A stretch of 64,000 nucleotides of DNA from Sipunculus nudus (Eukaryota > Annelida > Sipuncula > Golfingiida > Sipunculidae): the NCBI GenBank assembly GCA_026874595.1, contig CM049313.1, positions 34,377,159-34,441,158 of the forward strand, written 5' to 3'. Below are positions 21,691 through 34,769 of this stretch, in pieces. The notes beneath the pieces are model-generated. The model made no database searches. It was not told the origin of the DNA and saw nothing but the letters and a program-made list of their open reading frames with translations. The position numbers were made by a program, and so were the translations under genes. Each line of letters opens with the position of its first letter. The first letter of the stretch is position 1.

Positions 21691-23130
21691 ACCCGTCCAC
21701 TTGGGATGACACCGTTGAGACTGGTTTGATTATTTTGGCTCCCCATACATAATTAACATGATAAAAAAACGAAAAACCTGTGTGTGTGGGAACGGCGTTT
21801 ACTGGTAAATATTTATAAAAGGTTAGATGTCGGAATAGGCCCCTTAAAGCTTACTTAATATACCCAGTATCTGGATTTCAGATCTGGCTTCGCTGATATT
21901 TATAAATGACGCACATTTTTTTATATATTGTATTTTTAACCTATCAGGTCCCATGTGACGTCCATGTTTATATGACTTCAGGTTGAAATATGCAACAATA
22001 AGATCGAGGGGTGCCTCAGCTGGTTGCTTTGTAACCGGCATGCTGATTATGAAGGTGAATCGTACTCGGACAGCTGCTGGTAGTGCTGATACAACTGTTT
22101 GTCAAACGAAAATTCATACCAGAAAATGACGTCCAGCGAGTTCTATTCCGTAGGCACTTAAAGCTAGGTATTCACCTACCTTTTCCTAAATAATTTTTGT
22201 GCCGCTCCTGGCTTTCCCTGCGTAAATATGAATGAACTCTGAGTTATTCCTGTTAAGTAAAGTTTTTTTTTTAAACACATCAATGAAGGATGTATGAGCT
22301 GGTTTATCTACGGCTGTTAGTAAACACAGAAATGTTGACGAACGGAAAAAAATTGTTACTTTAGGTGGTTGTTGCCAAACGCACCTTGCAAATCTCTGGT
22401 TCGTCTGATTTGCCGCTGAATGCGTTTGGATCAATTTGGCGAGCCCCCCACATGTCATAAACACGTGCATATAAACAAAACCAACAGCCTGTATGCCGTA
22501 GGATCGGCGTTTCCTGGTGTATTGTTATAAAAGGTTCAACTGATTATCTTTAGTTAATTGACGTCAGCTATCGGAATAGATCCCCCTTTTATTAAACAAG
22601 TGGTAAATAATAAAGTATTGTAATCTTAACATATTGCTTTTTTACGGTGGCCCATTTAGGACACAGGAAGCAAAATAAATTTAGAAAGAAAAAAAAAAAT
22701 TTAGGAAGGAAAAAAATAAAGGTAACCCTAGCTGGGAATGGGTCTTATAACGCCACTTTGACGTATAAACATTTTATCTAAAGGCTACTTGTACACAAGG
22801 CACTTGAGCAAGTGTTAACATACAGATAAAAACATGTAACCGAGTTATTGAAAGATTACTAGTTGATATTCGTTAGAGCATGTGAAGCAATGCAGTATTT
22901 GTCATTTACAGAACTCTGTACTCTCTGATTTGAAGCCAGATGTTTCTGCCGGACGTCTTTCTTATACGATCGGTGGCAATTTTTGCACCCCCCCCCCCCC
23001 CAACCCATGTTATAAAAACACGTGGATATAAACAAAGACACCGCCTTTACCCATGGGATTGGCTTATTTTTATGAAAGGTTAATAGATTATGTTTACTTT
23101 GATTATGTTTATGATTACCTTCACTTCTTT
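21691..23130 (+). repeat. Diverged direct repeats with shared TATAAA(A)GGTT segments
   Basis: Segments near 21790, 22460-22580 and 23020-23090 share the order CACGTG(C/G)ATATAAACAAA, then a GGCGTTT/GGCTTATT stretch, then TATAAAAGGTT (or ATGAAAGGTT) and CGGAATAG. They look like old copies of one unit. No gene is present. Confidence 0.45.
22643..22725 (+). repeat. ACGGTGGC...TTTAGGACACAG repeat, copy 1
   Basis: TTACGGTGGCCCATTTAGGA, then CACAGGAAGC and A-rich sequence. The inverted relative is at 23868-24010. Confidence 0.6.
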
Positions 23131-23807
23131 AATATGTATATGCAGAGTTAGCCTGTAATACAAAGATTCTATAAATAAGGTAGGTGAATAGCGACTTTAA
23201 GACTGAATATATGTAGACAGGTTGACTCAAAGTAATCTTAGCTATAGTTATAGCTATAGTGGATCAAGACTTGGATTTTAGGGGCTGAAGCACCCCCCCC
23301 CCCCCCAGCGTACCTACCCGAAAACACAGTAATCATTTTTAGCATATTTCAATTTATGATGGTCTAATACATGTTCCATAAAACAACACACCATTTCAAT
23401 AAAAACAAAAGCTAAAAGAAATTGTACAAAAAGCGTGTTTCTATAAGGTGCTCATATTTGTTTGTATTCTCAAAATAATAAGGAACCAACAATGCATGCA
23501 TGCAGACCTAAACATTTCTATTTGAGTGATTAAACAGCCATGGCTCCGAATCCGCCGTTCAGGTAGAATGTTTCAGTTTCTTTAGGCTTTGACATCTTTC
23601 TTACGGATATGAATAATTAAATATTGAATTTATATTGAACTTTTCTTCAACTCGCCTTATCATAGGAGATATACAAACTTGATTGATTTTAAATAATTAT
23701 ATTGTATTACCGTTCAGTTAAACACAGTATACATGGTCTTTGTTTTATAATTGCAATAGTTAGCACACTTAACGTATACTGTCCCTTTAACGTTGCTTTG
23801 CTACATG
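23131..23807. other. No gene seen
   Basis: AT-rich sequence with a C-run at 23294-23306. No recognisable coding or repeat structure otherwise. Confidence 0.55.
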
Positions 23808-23849
23808 TCAATTCAGCATCGAATGGTTCGTACAAGTGTGGCATTTTAT

Positions 23850-24010
23850 CTGGAGATCTCGAGAGATAAATTTGTTTTTGCTTCCTAAATTTTTTTTTTT
23901 ACTTCCTACATTTTTTTTTTGTTTCCTTAAAATTGTTTTTGCTTTGTAATTTTTTTTCTCGAGATCTCGAGTTATATATTTTTTTCTGTGTCCTAAATCA
24001 GCCACCGTAC
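23850..24010 (-). repeat. ACGGTGGC...TTTAGGACACAG repeat, copy 2, with CTCGAG palindromes
   Basis: On the minus strand it starts GTACGGTGGCTGATTTAGGA. It contains the perfect palindrome CTCGAGATCTCGAG (23958-23971) and ends near a second partial copy, GGAGATCTCGAGAG (23852-23865). A T-rich centre lies between them. Confidence 0.6.
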
Positions 24011-24744
24011 TTTTTAGATACAGCGAAGAATATTTATTGGAAGGCCATTTAATTGGAGGAAATCAGCTATTAAAGTTATCAGACCAGCGGACTGGGACGG
24101 CTTTCTCTGTATCTTAAATTATCGCCCACTTTTTGACGGCATATGAACCCTGGCGTGTATCCATTATCGCACGGAGTGATGAGGATTCTACCAAATTATC
24201 TTTAAAGTCTAACGGTGGATTTAAAAGGTATATACAAATGTTGGTTCAGAAAGCGACCTTATGGAAACTTTAATACAAAATAAAAAAAAAATCATTGGTC
24301 ACGTCACTGACCGAACAAGAATTAAGTTTTATTATTAAAAAATAATTTTTATGTCATAATTCTCATTGTTTTGGTTTTATTCTCTTATCCTCTTATAAAT
24401 TCACAGACATAACATGAAAAACTATAATCACAGGTAAAGAGCGAGACTCAACAGAACAGAGGCCTGTAATTCGATCTGTACGGTGATTCCAGGATCACGT
24501 ACAAGAGTACATGTGGAACAACAGGTGCGCTGTACAAATTATATAATAACAGCTGCAGTTGTTTGAGAATAACTTATAGGCTTAGAATAATTCATTAGTC
24601 CTACAGAAATGTGTCACTGAAAGTCAGCTTCAAGGCCTTAATCAAGACAACCTACATAAAGAACTTTGATATTGCTGAATGATACAGATCTTTACAAGCT
24701 CTAATAAATATTAATTTTTGATTAATTAATCTTTATTATTAATT
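24011..24744. other. No gene seen
   Basis: AT-rich, no recognisable exon or repeat. Confidence 0.55.
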
Positions 24745-24905
24745 TTAAAGACTGGGGTAGGATGAGGCGTTGTACTCCAGACCTGAAGGTCCTTTATTTG
24801 AACCCCGCTAGTGTCTCCAAGGTGACATGGGGAAACCTTGAACTATAATAAGATGCCTGGATTATTTCTGGCCCCCTGCGTATAAACTTAACACCCAGTG
24901 ATTTA
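24745..24905 (+). repeat. tRNA-derived SINE relic
   Basis: The tRNA-like head GGATGAGGCGTTGTACTCCA, then ACCTGAAGGTCC and the B-box-like TTTGAACCCCGC, is followed by GTGTCTCCAAGGTGACATGG and GGAAACCTTGAAC. The anticodon-arm-like stem is intact, but the acceptor stem is not. Confidence 0.5.
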
Positions 24906-25276
24906 GCGATCATTGTCACTGTATAGTCTATTCTTAAGCATTCAATAGATAGCTCCTCCTACATGCCACTGAAATATTTAAATACAAGAAACAAGGTTAA
25001 CATTTCCATTTGTTTCAGTGAGGATTAGTTCAGTAAACTTCATGTGACTCTTTGTCTAATTCTTACTCATTTGCGTATTTTGATACATCACTTTCATTTA
25101 TCATAGGTCATTCCTTGATGAATTGTATTAAATTAATGACGTGTCAATCGACTAATTAACAAGTCAGTCATAACCACGGTCACCATTACAGTAAGTCAGT
25201 TGCCTAACGTCAGTCAGAGGTAATCTCCTGTACATTGGGATAGTTGTAGGTTTCCCTTTATAGTCGATTAATTATT

Positions 25277-25332
<56 letters not shown>

Positions 25333-27130
25333 GGGGATGTATTTATGTATATGCTTGGCGTCAATACCAGGGGGGCTGGGACGTGTATATCTCCCAATCT
25401 TTTTAACAAGGGGGGATTGTCAATGTAATCATCCCCCTGATATTCAGATAATAATATTTTTGATATTAGACATGAAATATATAAATAATGAGAATTATAG
25501 ACATTGGTTCTATTTCTGAGTTTATTATGAAATATTTTATAACTCAACCTGCTTTAGAATTAACCTATAATGGAAACATAATACCTTACTTTTTAAAACC
25601 TAATACCTAATTATAATATATTTGAAATATGTCAGACAGACAATTAATATATATAAATGTATACTTATCGCCTGCGAGTCCCCCCCCCCCCCCCCGGAAG
25701 ATAAATTGACGCCACTGTAATTCATGAATGTGTGTACTTCATGGAATCTAATATAAATTTAATTATATATAAGGACATATATAGGGAACTTAGTTTTCTC
25801 TCAACTTGAACTGATCATTCAACCATTAACATATAGTCTTTTTCAGTCCTGCCAAAATTTATGCTAATGAGTTGTACATTATGTTGTATGTAAAGCAGTT
25901 GGTTTTATATATATATATAAGTATGTAATAAAATCGGAGTGAATGGACAAATTAATGACAATAATGATTGCACATTGGATGAATTGAATGAAAACACGGA
26001 TGAATTAACTAAAAAAATTTTTTTTTTCTGCATTCTGCCATTTTCTATGGTGTCCATAAAATCTTGTCGTAGGATGTTTTATAAAATGTTCTTTTTTATC
26101 AAGTTAATCTTTACAAAATTACTGGGTAAACGCACACGATTCGAGTTTCAGATATCATTGCCCTTGATGCGAATGTGTGTCTGCGTGTTTATCTAGCATA
26201 TTAACATAGTCTAATAAACAAGTTCATGTGTATGTGTGTAACCTGTATTGATGACGTATTGTCCTTCGTCGACGTTGCCTCATTAATTCAGGCGGCCTTT
26301 ATATATATTTATATATGTGACATGACGTCGTTGTATTAATGCCTGACTAACATTTGTTATGCGAGTAATGAGTATGTGGGCTGATGAACGCAGTGCCAAC
26401 TAATTGTGACGTCACACATGTCAGAAATAGACACACTTTGCAAGACTATTTAGCTCAGCTACAGAATATGTAATTCCTTTGCTTGCACAATGAATATGCT
26501 CATCAGCAGTGAATTTTCAAGAATTCTATCATTTACTACAAGGCCATTTATAAGTTGAGCTTACAAGAAGAGCAAAATATGAAAACAAACCGATGGAACA
26601 CAAATACCAAGATCACAAGATAAAAGGCATGTATTATTTACATATTTTTTTACACATTACAGCTTTCTGCATGGTGAGTAGGGACTCGGTACCAGGATCA
26701 TGTCAACATCATAAGACCCCAAAAAAAATAAAAATAAAATAAATAAAAATAAAATAAATAAATTTAAACAAAAATAAAAAAATAATAATAAAATAAAATA
26801 AAATAACAAATATTGTTTTCAGTATATATTAATAGACATAGGATATGTAAAACATTGAAGTAAAAATAAATATTTTACAAGACCATTAAATTCAGTGGGT
26901 TTTGTTGGTGAACGACGAGCAATAATTAACTGATATAAAAAATGGTTATTTTCAGAAGAAAGATTTTTTCTTATTATAATAAAAAATAAACTAAGATGCG
27001 AGAGAACGACTTAGGAAATTCTCATTTTTACAATGTTTTAAGTATTAAGAGTTGGCGATACACGATGTTGACACGCAGAAAAATAATAATATAAGCCAGT
27101 ATAAAATGTTGCAGGTATAAATGATTTTTG
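24906..27130. other. Intergenic, no gene seen
   Basis: Contains a (TA)n tract, a C-run (25681-25695) and an (AAAAT)n-like A-rich stretch (26716-26808). An 85-residue plus frame at 25939-26196 has no recognisable domain. Confidence 0.55.
25279..25330. repeat. (TA)n microsatellite
   Basis: About 26 TA units followed by a G-run. Confidence 0.97.
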
Positions 27131-27134
27131 TCGT

Positions 27135-27330
27135 GTGACAAAATGGTTGGTCTGATTGGTCAAAGTAAATGCTTGTGCCATCAATATACACCCATGCGTT
27201 CTAGTTTTGTGTAGTATAGTGCGACAAAATGGTGGGTGTATTAAGTCATGGTAAATCCTCGTGCTATCAACACACCTATACATCATAGTATAGTATAGTA
27301 TAGTAGTGTAAACTATAGTAAAGTATAGGT
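27135..27330 (+). repeat. 86-bp tandem duplication plus TATAG pentamers
   Basis: Two diverged copies start at 27135 (GTGACAAAATGG) and 27221 (GCGACAAAATGG). They share GTGC(C/T)ATCAA and CACC(C/T)AT segments and are followed by (TATAG)n at 27285-27325. Confidence 0.6.
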
Positions 27331-27929
27331 TACAGTGTAAGACAAACAAATATCATTGTTCGATATTCATCCATTTAATCTCTTGTATAAGTTCTTAATC
27401 AATTCTCCTATGGACTAGAAACTTGTGACATTTTTCGTATTATCATCAACTTTGGTATGATCAGCAAAGTGCTTAAAAAAATTGGTCCTTTCTATGCAGC
27501 TGTCCTGAGTAAACCCTTGCATTTTATTAAAATTAGTATTGGCATACAATAAAGAAAAATAATATTGTTTTAATTTATATGTGCCCTTCAAAACTAGCCA
27601 AGGACTTTTAAGGCAATCGAGAAATCCGACCTGACCCTCTGAAGACTTGGCCAATTGATAGCCATGCCAGATCCAGATATTCGTCAGAAAGAAGACAGTA
27701 TCTGCTTACAGTTAACAAGCAAAGATTGGTGTCGTGTGTGACAGGCTGGAATTAAAAAGAAACGAACGAAAAGAAACTAGAAAAAGAGTGGGCTTATTAT
27801 CGGCGTGGATACTGTCATACCATCCCTAAGGTTGAAAGTTCCAGCGCACGAGCCCCACCCACCACCCCACATCTTCATACACACACACCTTAACTCCAGT
27901 CAGTGGCCGCAAGGACAATATGTGTACTG

Positions 27930-28380
27930 CGTGGGCGGCCACAATCATTTCTAAAGGACAAACGGTCATAGAACAAATCATATTACATGTTTAAATCATA
28001 TTTTTTTATTTATCCAATTAATTCTGTCTCCAGAAAGCTACTTTAACCTTTTTTACCTGGACACCTCGAGGAGAAAATCTTTACGAATCAAAATGCTCCA
28101 TTTAAAAAATTATCAAATACTCGTATCACCTCCTTTAGGTAATTAGGCACATACAACAGAGACAATAGCGTGATAGACACATTGAATGTAAATACTTATT
28201 AATTTAACAAAAATACTACGGTTCTTGCAAGAAAATTAAAAGCCTTGTGTTCAAGTCATTATGATGATTACTAATACAAGTAGTTTCAGAAGATAATGAA
28301 TATCAAAGTTATCATAATATGCAACTGTAAATTGAAAGGGAAGCTAATATTCAATATTGTATATACTTCAGAGGGCATTT
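27930..28380 (+). repeat. Diverged segmental duplication, copy 1
   Basis: Shares in the same order ATTTCTAAAGGACA(A/T)ACG, CCAATTAATT, AATTAG(G/T)CACA and GAGACAAT with 29705-30190. Between the copies lie a long poly-G run (28461-28490) and a CT run (28600-28620). Confidence 0.55.
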
Positions 28381-29704
28381 TCACAGTCCTGTATTCATCT
28401 TTGTAAATGCGCATGATGATGCACTCTTCTGGTGCTACAGGTCAAATCAACGTATTCAACGGGGGGGGGGGGGGGGGGACGGGGGGGGTCAGTATTATGT
28501 GACAGGATGTGTTAAATTATTGATGACGTCACATCATTCATTGGCGTATGTAAGTTTTGACAGGTTTCTTTCTCTTACTGTCTCTCTCCCTGGCTCTCCC
28601 CCCCCCCTCTCTCTCTCTCGACAAGTATTAATGACTTACTAATAGATGAGTAACTGGCAAGGTGAAATGAGTGTCCATTAATTGTTAGCTCTTCGAGCAA
28701 ACATAATTAGCTAATCTATATACAAGCAACTGAATACGTTCATTTGCTTTGATATTGAACAGCCACTATAGCAGAGAACTTTCAGGATTTACATCCATTA
28801 TTATGATATGATATGATATGACATTAAATGAAATTATATTATATTATATAATATCATATAACATTTATTACATACAGAATATACTCTACATCATAAGTAA
28901 CTACATGTCCATTTATCTTTTTATTTCATGAATACTTACTTTACAAAATACCTTTAAGGAAATGCTGAGATAAGATATGAAACTTATAATATGTTTATTT
29001 ATTATTTATTTAAATGTTACAGTATTCTGCCCGCATCAGAGGATTATTTATGTTGTGAGAAGGGGCCAGGGCCTAGGAGCACGATACAGCCAGTATCATT
29101 AGCAAAAACAGTTAAAATAAAACAAAATAAAATTTTCAGAATACAGTGAAAGACAATATTAATTACGAAGTAAAAGAAAATAGAAAGAGGTTATAAAAAC
29201 AAATTCTTTCCATGTACCATGCCTTGAGATACATTTTCTGACATATAGATATAGTTCCATCTCCCTGTAGCTCTGAGTTCGGGAAAGTGGTAATCAAATC
29301 AGACGAATTGCTTCCAGTCATCGAGTATTTTAGTGACCAATGATTGAGCTTTCACCTAGACTGTTTTTTTTACCTCGGAATATCTGATGATTAAAATACT
29401 AATAGCCTTTTTTAGATCGCGTGTTAAAGGTTCATAATTATTTACCAGCCGTCTGTGAATGTTTGCAGTGCTTTTTGAATCGTACATATGCCCAGTAATT
29501 CCCATCTCGCCCCTCGCAATGTAACGCAGTAACAAACAAGAGGACGCTACGCTTTCTCGGTATGGAGCTTCTCATAAGTCCCTATTTGTACCCTATGTTG
29601 ACGTCTCAAGTTGGTTCCAAAGCACTTCACCTAGCCAGCAGAGGCATTATGGATACAGCTGGTACGGCCATGCGCGTCATAGATCAGCTAAGCCTGTTTA
29701 TGGG
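28381..29704. other. No gene seen
   Basis: Intergenic sequence with poly-G (28461-28490) and ATGAT-type low-complexity DNA (28800-28870). Confidence 0.55.
28461..28490. repeat. Poly-G tract
   Basis: About 19 G, one A/C interruption, then eight more G. Other G/C runs of 10-19 bases are at 4977, 10298, 22987, 23294, 25681, 31683, 33145, 41383, 50936, 51858, 52197 and 52989. Confidence 0.95.
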
Positions 29705-30190
29705 TTGCCCATGACAATTTCTAAAGGACATACGACTATGGAATAGATCACGTGTTTGGTGTACCCAATTAATTTTAACTTGACCTTTGGACAAAAGAGG
29801 GGACAGTCTCGACGACTACAGAATGAGCACCAAGTTGTCAGTGATAATGTTCCACTCTTAATAATCAATCAAATATTTACTTCGAAAGTAACCAAGTCAA
29901 TGTTGTCCCACCTGCTTCAGTTAATTACTCACCTACTTAAATTAATTAGTCACACACAACTGAGACAATGCCGAGCGTGAAATACCATATTTGGAATAAC
30001 AAAACAAATAAAAAGAACTTACATATAGAAAACACTGTAAAGCTTTAGTTTGTATGGTATACGAATCCTAAAGCATCCCAGGAGTTGTTAACGCAAGACT
30101 AGGTCAATATAAATCAAAGTTCTCGACGCATGCAGCTGCACAATAGAAAAAAAGGCTTACCATCAATATGGTTTATACATGTATTTAGAG
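29705..30190 (+). repeat. Diverged segmental duplication, copy 2
   Basis: Colinear with 27930-28380 through several short identical blocks. A 74-residue frame inside (29756-29980) is not conserved in copy 1 and is probably chance. Confidence 0.55.
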
Positions 30191-31260
30191 AATATTCTGA
30201 TTTTTATTTTATTCTTTTTACTCGCGAAAAATGATAAACACAGCTTAGGCCACAGGTCAGGTCGACCTATTCCAACATAAAGTATATCTATAATCATATT
30301 GATTATTTAATAAATGCGCACAATCTTAACAATTTGATGACGACCCACGACGACGAGTCCAAATTCTTGTCTATATATAGGCAGGTAATATAAAAGATCT
30401 GATATTATGTGTAATGTCTGTATTTGACAAACAGGTGACAATATATATTATTATGTATAATATCAACCCTAAGGCATGGCCGCGTTGATATTACGCCACT
30501 GATCGAGGCTGTTTACAAATGGTTGTTCACCTATGCAGCTGAGGCTTCTTATTCATGATGATTTCATTTTCTTAATTTTTTTGGCGTTTTTTACCTTAGA
30601 ACTCAAGCGAACAAAAAGGAAACCGTATGTATGCGGGTGCACGTGAGATGTCACAGACAGAATTAAGGAATGCCTTCAATTTCCACAATTCATGTTATTG
30701 TATATTGCTTCCTGATAATTTAGGGTTAGCAATATAAATATCTGGCTTATGTTTAGATAAACATTTTTTTTACTCATTGAGTTAGTTTGTGGCTGATGTC
30801 ACAGCCAAGTTGTCATTGCCCTCATTAAGTGCTGACAGCTTTATGAAAAATCACACAACTACATTTTATGGAAATTATTTTTGTTTTCAGGGAATGGAAA
30901 TCTATGTTACAAATTTTAAAAAAGTAAACGTGTTACATGAACATATAATGTGATTTGGAATAAGTTTGCCTGACCTATACAAAAACGAAAACTCATTTGA
31001 ATTTTTAATAGTTTAAATGTTTAAATTCATCTGTCCTGCTCCTTTTACTCGGGGCGTGTCATTTCGAGATATTCAAATTAAGCCTGACAGAAATTCCATC
31101 CCCCGAGAAATAATGGTAACTGCTCATAATATGCTCCCAACAACTCACCCTTCTAACGACAGCCATGCCATTAGCTTCATTCTAACAACATTCACCTGAT
31201 GATCGGGTCTCATCCCGTGAAAGACCCTGTAGTGAATTTACAGTGTTGTTTTTCTTCATC

Positions 31261-31304
<44 letters not shown>

Positions 31305-31779
31305 CAAAGTAAATAGTAACGATAGAAAGAACACTTCTTTGGCTTTCTTTTGGTATATAATTTACTACATTTCATTAAACCGTAGTGGATCTAAGATGAT
31401 TTTTCCTTCCCTGCCCCTCTTCATTTTCATGCGAAAAGAGGGTACTGTGATATGCAGGGCGCAGATGGTTTTCAGGCTCTGAAACTTAACTCGTTGGTAC
31501 TCCATGACGGCACCCCCTCTGAAATCATCTGTTTTGGTGTACTCTACCCTTATACAAATTTTGGTGCTTTTATCCGGTCTGTAACGATATGGCCAAAATC
31601 TGACGCTATGCCACCTGACTACATAGACAATGATCTAGATCTACAATTTTCTTGTCCGGCGGAGCCTTGAACCACCACTGACGGGGGGGGGGGGGGGGGG
31701 GGCAGTTTCCCCCATCCAAGTTTTCCTTTTTTTGTTACAAGGGCTCAACCTTTTATATAATTATAAAAAAAGAAATCTG
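30191..31779. other. Intergenic, no gene seen
   Basis: Contains a (TA)n tract at 31262-31303 and poly-G (31683-31702). Short frames at 31017-31199 and 31452-31670 are not recognised. Confidence 0.5.
31262..31303. repeat. (TA)n microsatellite
   Basis: About 20 TA units. Confidence 0.97.
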
Positions 31780-31970
31780 CATCCCCAGGAATGCAAGCCT
31801 CTGTCATAAGGAAAGGGAGGGGGTCCCTATTGTAGGATGCTCCTAAAACCGTGTTTGCATTCACTTATTCGGCCAATTTTCCCAGGTTCATTCGTGATTA
31901 AGTGACTTCACATTTGTGAATATTAGTTGATGACGTTCCTTTCTCCGGATCATTGTAATGATAATGAACT
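31780..31970 (-). repeat. Dispersed ~300-bp repeat family, inverted copy
   Basis: Its reverse complement matches 2884-3187: ATGATCCGG, then AACGTCATCAA, ATATTCACA, GAATGAACCTGGGAA, and the end GAGGCTTGCATTCC. Confidence 0.75.
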
Positions 31971-32101
31971 CACTTGATCAGCATTTCTCATCTGACAGTT
32001 TTTCACATTGCTCTCTATTTGAAAATGCAGTCAATGCCCTTTCCGGCTTGTCTGCATCAAACTGAAGGATTTTAACGGTGGGGAATTTCTCTTAAAATTA
32101 A

Positions 32102-32225
32102 GTTGAAAAGTTAAAGGAGTACAAAAAAAAGAAACTTAAGAAGTATCCATGATAGAATTTCAAGTTGAAAAGTTAAAGGAGTACAAAAAAAAAAAACTTG
32201 AAATTCAATCATGGATACTTCTTAA
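32102..32225. repeat. Direct duplication and 31-bp-arm hairpin
   Basis: Arms at 32136-32166 and 32195-32225 are reverse complements with one mismatch (TTAAGAAGTATCCATGAT at the base) around a 28-nt loop. The loop GAAAAGTTAAAGGAGTACA, with an A-run, is itself a second copy of 32102-32130. Confidence 0.85.
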
Positions 32226-32953
32226 ATGCTTTAGTCATGCCGATATTTTTTTCAGTTCTATTATATTTTATTTGTAGTCAGTAAAACCAAACATTTATCG
32301 CGTAAGATAATAGTATATAATTAGGTAAATTGTATATTTAAAAATTTAAAGTAGCTGTCTTTCTTAGAGTATAAAGTTTTGAGATGACTTTGAGGTTTTT
32401 GTGTAATTTTTGGTATAATTAAAAAGAGTAAATGAGTTGGTGTTATTAAATATTTTTGGTTTATTTGAAAAAAATTATTCTATATTCAAAGGTATGTTGA
32501 AAATACAATGGGTGATGGAAAAAGGCACGACCCGATATCTCTTGTTCGCGCCTCATAAAGTGAGGCTGCGATTACTTGGCGCGGTATGTGGAATGCTGTA
32601 AGCTTATGTGAGTTTTTATTTGGAGCTCAAATTATTAAAAAAACTATTTGGCCCACAGTATGCGGTTAACGAAAGGAGGCATGAGGCGGTAAAAGGGAAT
32701 TTAAAATAGGCAACATGATATAGATACCTCGGGACCTGGTTACCACGTAATTGACCTACGAATGCAGTGTAATCTAACGTAATCTAACGGGTTCTAACAT
32801 CACCATGCCCGTACCGCAGTTCTACCGCCCCACGTATTCTGTATTCTGCATACTGCGTTCCCCTGTCCGCTTAACGCATATATAATACCGCGCGCATACT
32901 AAACGTTAAGCTGAGTTGTACTTGGTACGGTATGCGATGCCGGATGTGCTGTG

Positions 32954-33009
<56 letters not shown>

Positions 33010-33190
33010 AAAAAGTTATCAATACCGTATAATACCCTCGCACACCTACGAGTTTGAAGATAAATTGATGCCTGCATACGGGACTCTATGTCCTGACCAC
33101 CTCAGGGATTTAGAGACAAATTCAGAATGTGTGTATGTGTACGGGGGGGGGGGGGGGGTGGGATGCAGATGAGGTCTAAGACCATGATCC
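32226..33190. other. No gene seen
   Basis: Intergenic, with a (TA)n tract at 32955-33001 and a poly-G run at 33145-33158. Confidence 0.55.
32955..33001. repeat. (TA)n microsatellite
   Basis: About 22 TA units. Confidence 0.97.
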
Positions 33191-34012
33191 ACTGGTTTAA
33201 TGTTATCTCTCTATGTGAATGATATCTCTCTAGATGAATGATATTCCTCTGGTTGAAAGAAAATCTCTGGGTGAATGCTATCTCTGGGTAAATGCTATCT
33301 CTCTGGGTGAATAATATAACTGTAGGTGAATGATATATCTCTAGGTGAATGTTATCTCACAGGGTGAATGATATCTCTCTAGCTGAATAATATCTCTCTA
33401 GATCATTGATATCTCTTCGGGTGAATGCCATCTGTCTTGGTGGATGATATCTCTCTGGGTGAATGATATCTGTCTGGGTAAATGATGTTTCTGGGTGAAT
33501 GCTACCTCTCTGGTTTAATGTTATCTCTCACGATATCTCCATGGGTGAATGATAACTCTCTAGGTGAATGGTATCTCTCAAGATCAATGATATCTCTCTG
33601 GTTGAAAGAAAATCTCTGGGTGAATGCTTTTTCTTGGTGAATGCTATCTCTCTTGGTGAATGATATAACTCTAGGTGAATGATATATCTCTGGGTGAATG
33701 TTATTTCACAGGGTGAATGATATCTCTCTAGGTGAATAATATCTCTCTAGATCTTTGATATCTCTCTGGGTATATGCCATCTGTCTTGGTGAATGTTATC
33801 TCACAGGATGAATGATATCTCTCTAGGTGAATAATGTCTCTCAAGATCAATGATATCTCTCTGGTTGAAAGAAAATCTCTGAGTGAATGCTTTTTCTGGG
33901 TGAATGCTATCTCTCTAGGTGAATGATATAACTCTAGGTGAATGACATATCTCTCGGTGAATGCTGTTCCTCAGGGTGAATGATATCTTTGGGTTAATGA
34001 TATATCTCTGGT
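33190..34012 (+). repeat. Minisatellite of ~18-19 bp units with higher-order structure
   Basis: About 45 variants of GTGAATGATATCTCTCTGG in tandem. A distinctive unit, GGTTGAAAGAAAATCTCTG, recurs near 33250, 33600 and 33862, each time followed by similar unit orders. Blocks of 260-350 bp have therefore been amplified as wholes. Confidence 0.92.
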
Positions 34013-34580
34013 GGTAGCCCCCTCTTGCTTCCTGCTTCCTAAACCGATCCAGGCGGACAATGGTATATACCAGATGAACCCTGCATGCACGTAGGAACCA
34101 TTTACCCAAATACTTGATGGGTGTATATAATTGGCTGGAAACAATGAACTTCGTGTCAGAACCTATTTAATGGGTCTTCGCGACTGTAGTCTCTACCTCT
34201 GTCTCCCACCTTATTCTCATTATGTTTGATATGTGTCTATAAGTGTCTCTCTCAGTCTTTACATCTATTGCCAGTGCAAAGCTGTTTCCCACTCTCATTT
34301 ACACGCATACAGACAGGCGGAAATAACGCGCATTATGAGGATGATATTTATTACAAACATACGGATAAGGAAAGATATAGCCTGTGCAAAAGTAGAAGAT
34401 GTAATTGCCGGAATAAAAATATAGATGGCCTATTTCATATGTATAGTCCATAACCATCACTTTTACAAGAAGCATTTTTTTTCGAATTCAGCCCTCAGGG
34501 CTTTTTCATGCTTAAAATGTTCTGTTTAAAACAGCTTGGATATAATAACATTAAAAGATGCTGACCTCCTAAGAGTGTAC

Positions 34581-34634
<54 letters not shown>
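34581..34634. repeat. (TA)n microsatellite
   Basis: About 26 TA units. Confidence 0.97.
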
Positions 34635-34687
34635 TGTAAAAACCATGTTTTACCATGAATATTTCTCCAAATTTATCAAATATTACT

Positions 34688-34704
34688 ATATATATATATT
34701 AATT

Positions 34705-34766
<62 letters not shown>
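34688..34766. repeat. (AC)n/(TA)n compound microsatellite
   Basis: A short TA run, then AC units at 34705-34720, then about 22 TA units. Confidence 0.95.

Positions 34767-34769
<3 letters not shown>

Noticed and set aside
24745-24820. Functional tRNA gene
   Set aside because: D-arm and T-arm words are present, but the acceptor stem does not pair. SINE head is more likely.
33190-34012. CRISPR-like array
   Set aside because: The units abut without unique spacers and the genome is eukaryotic. It is a minisatellite.
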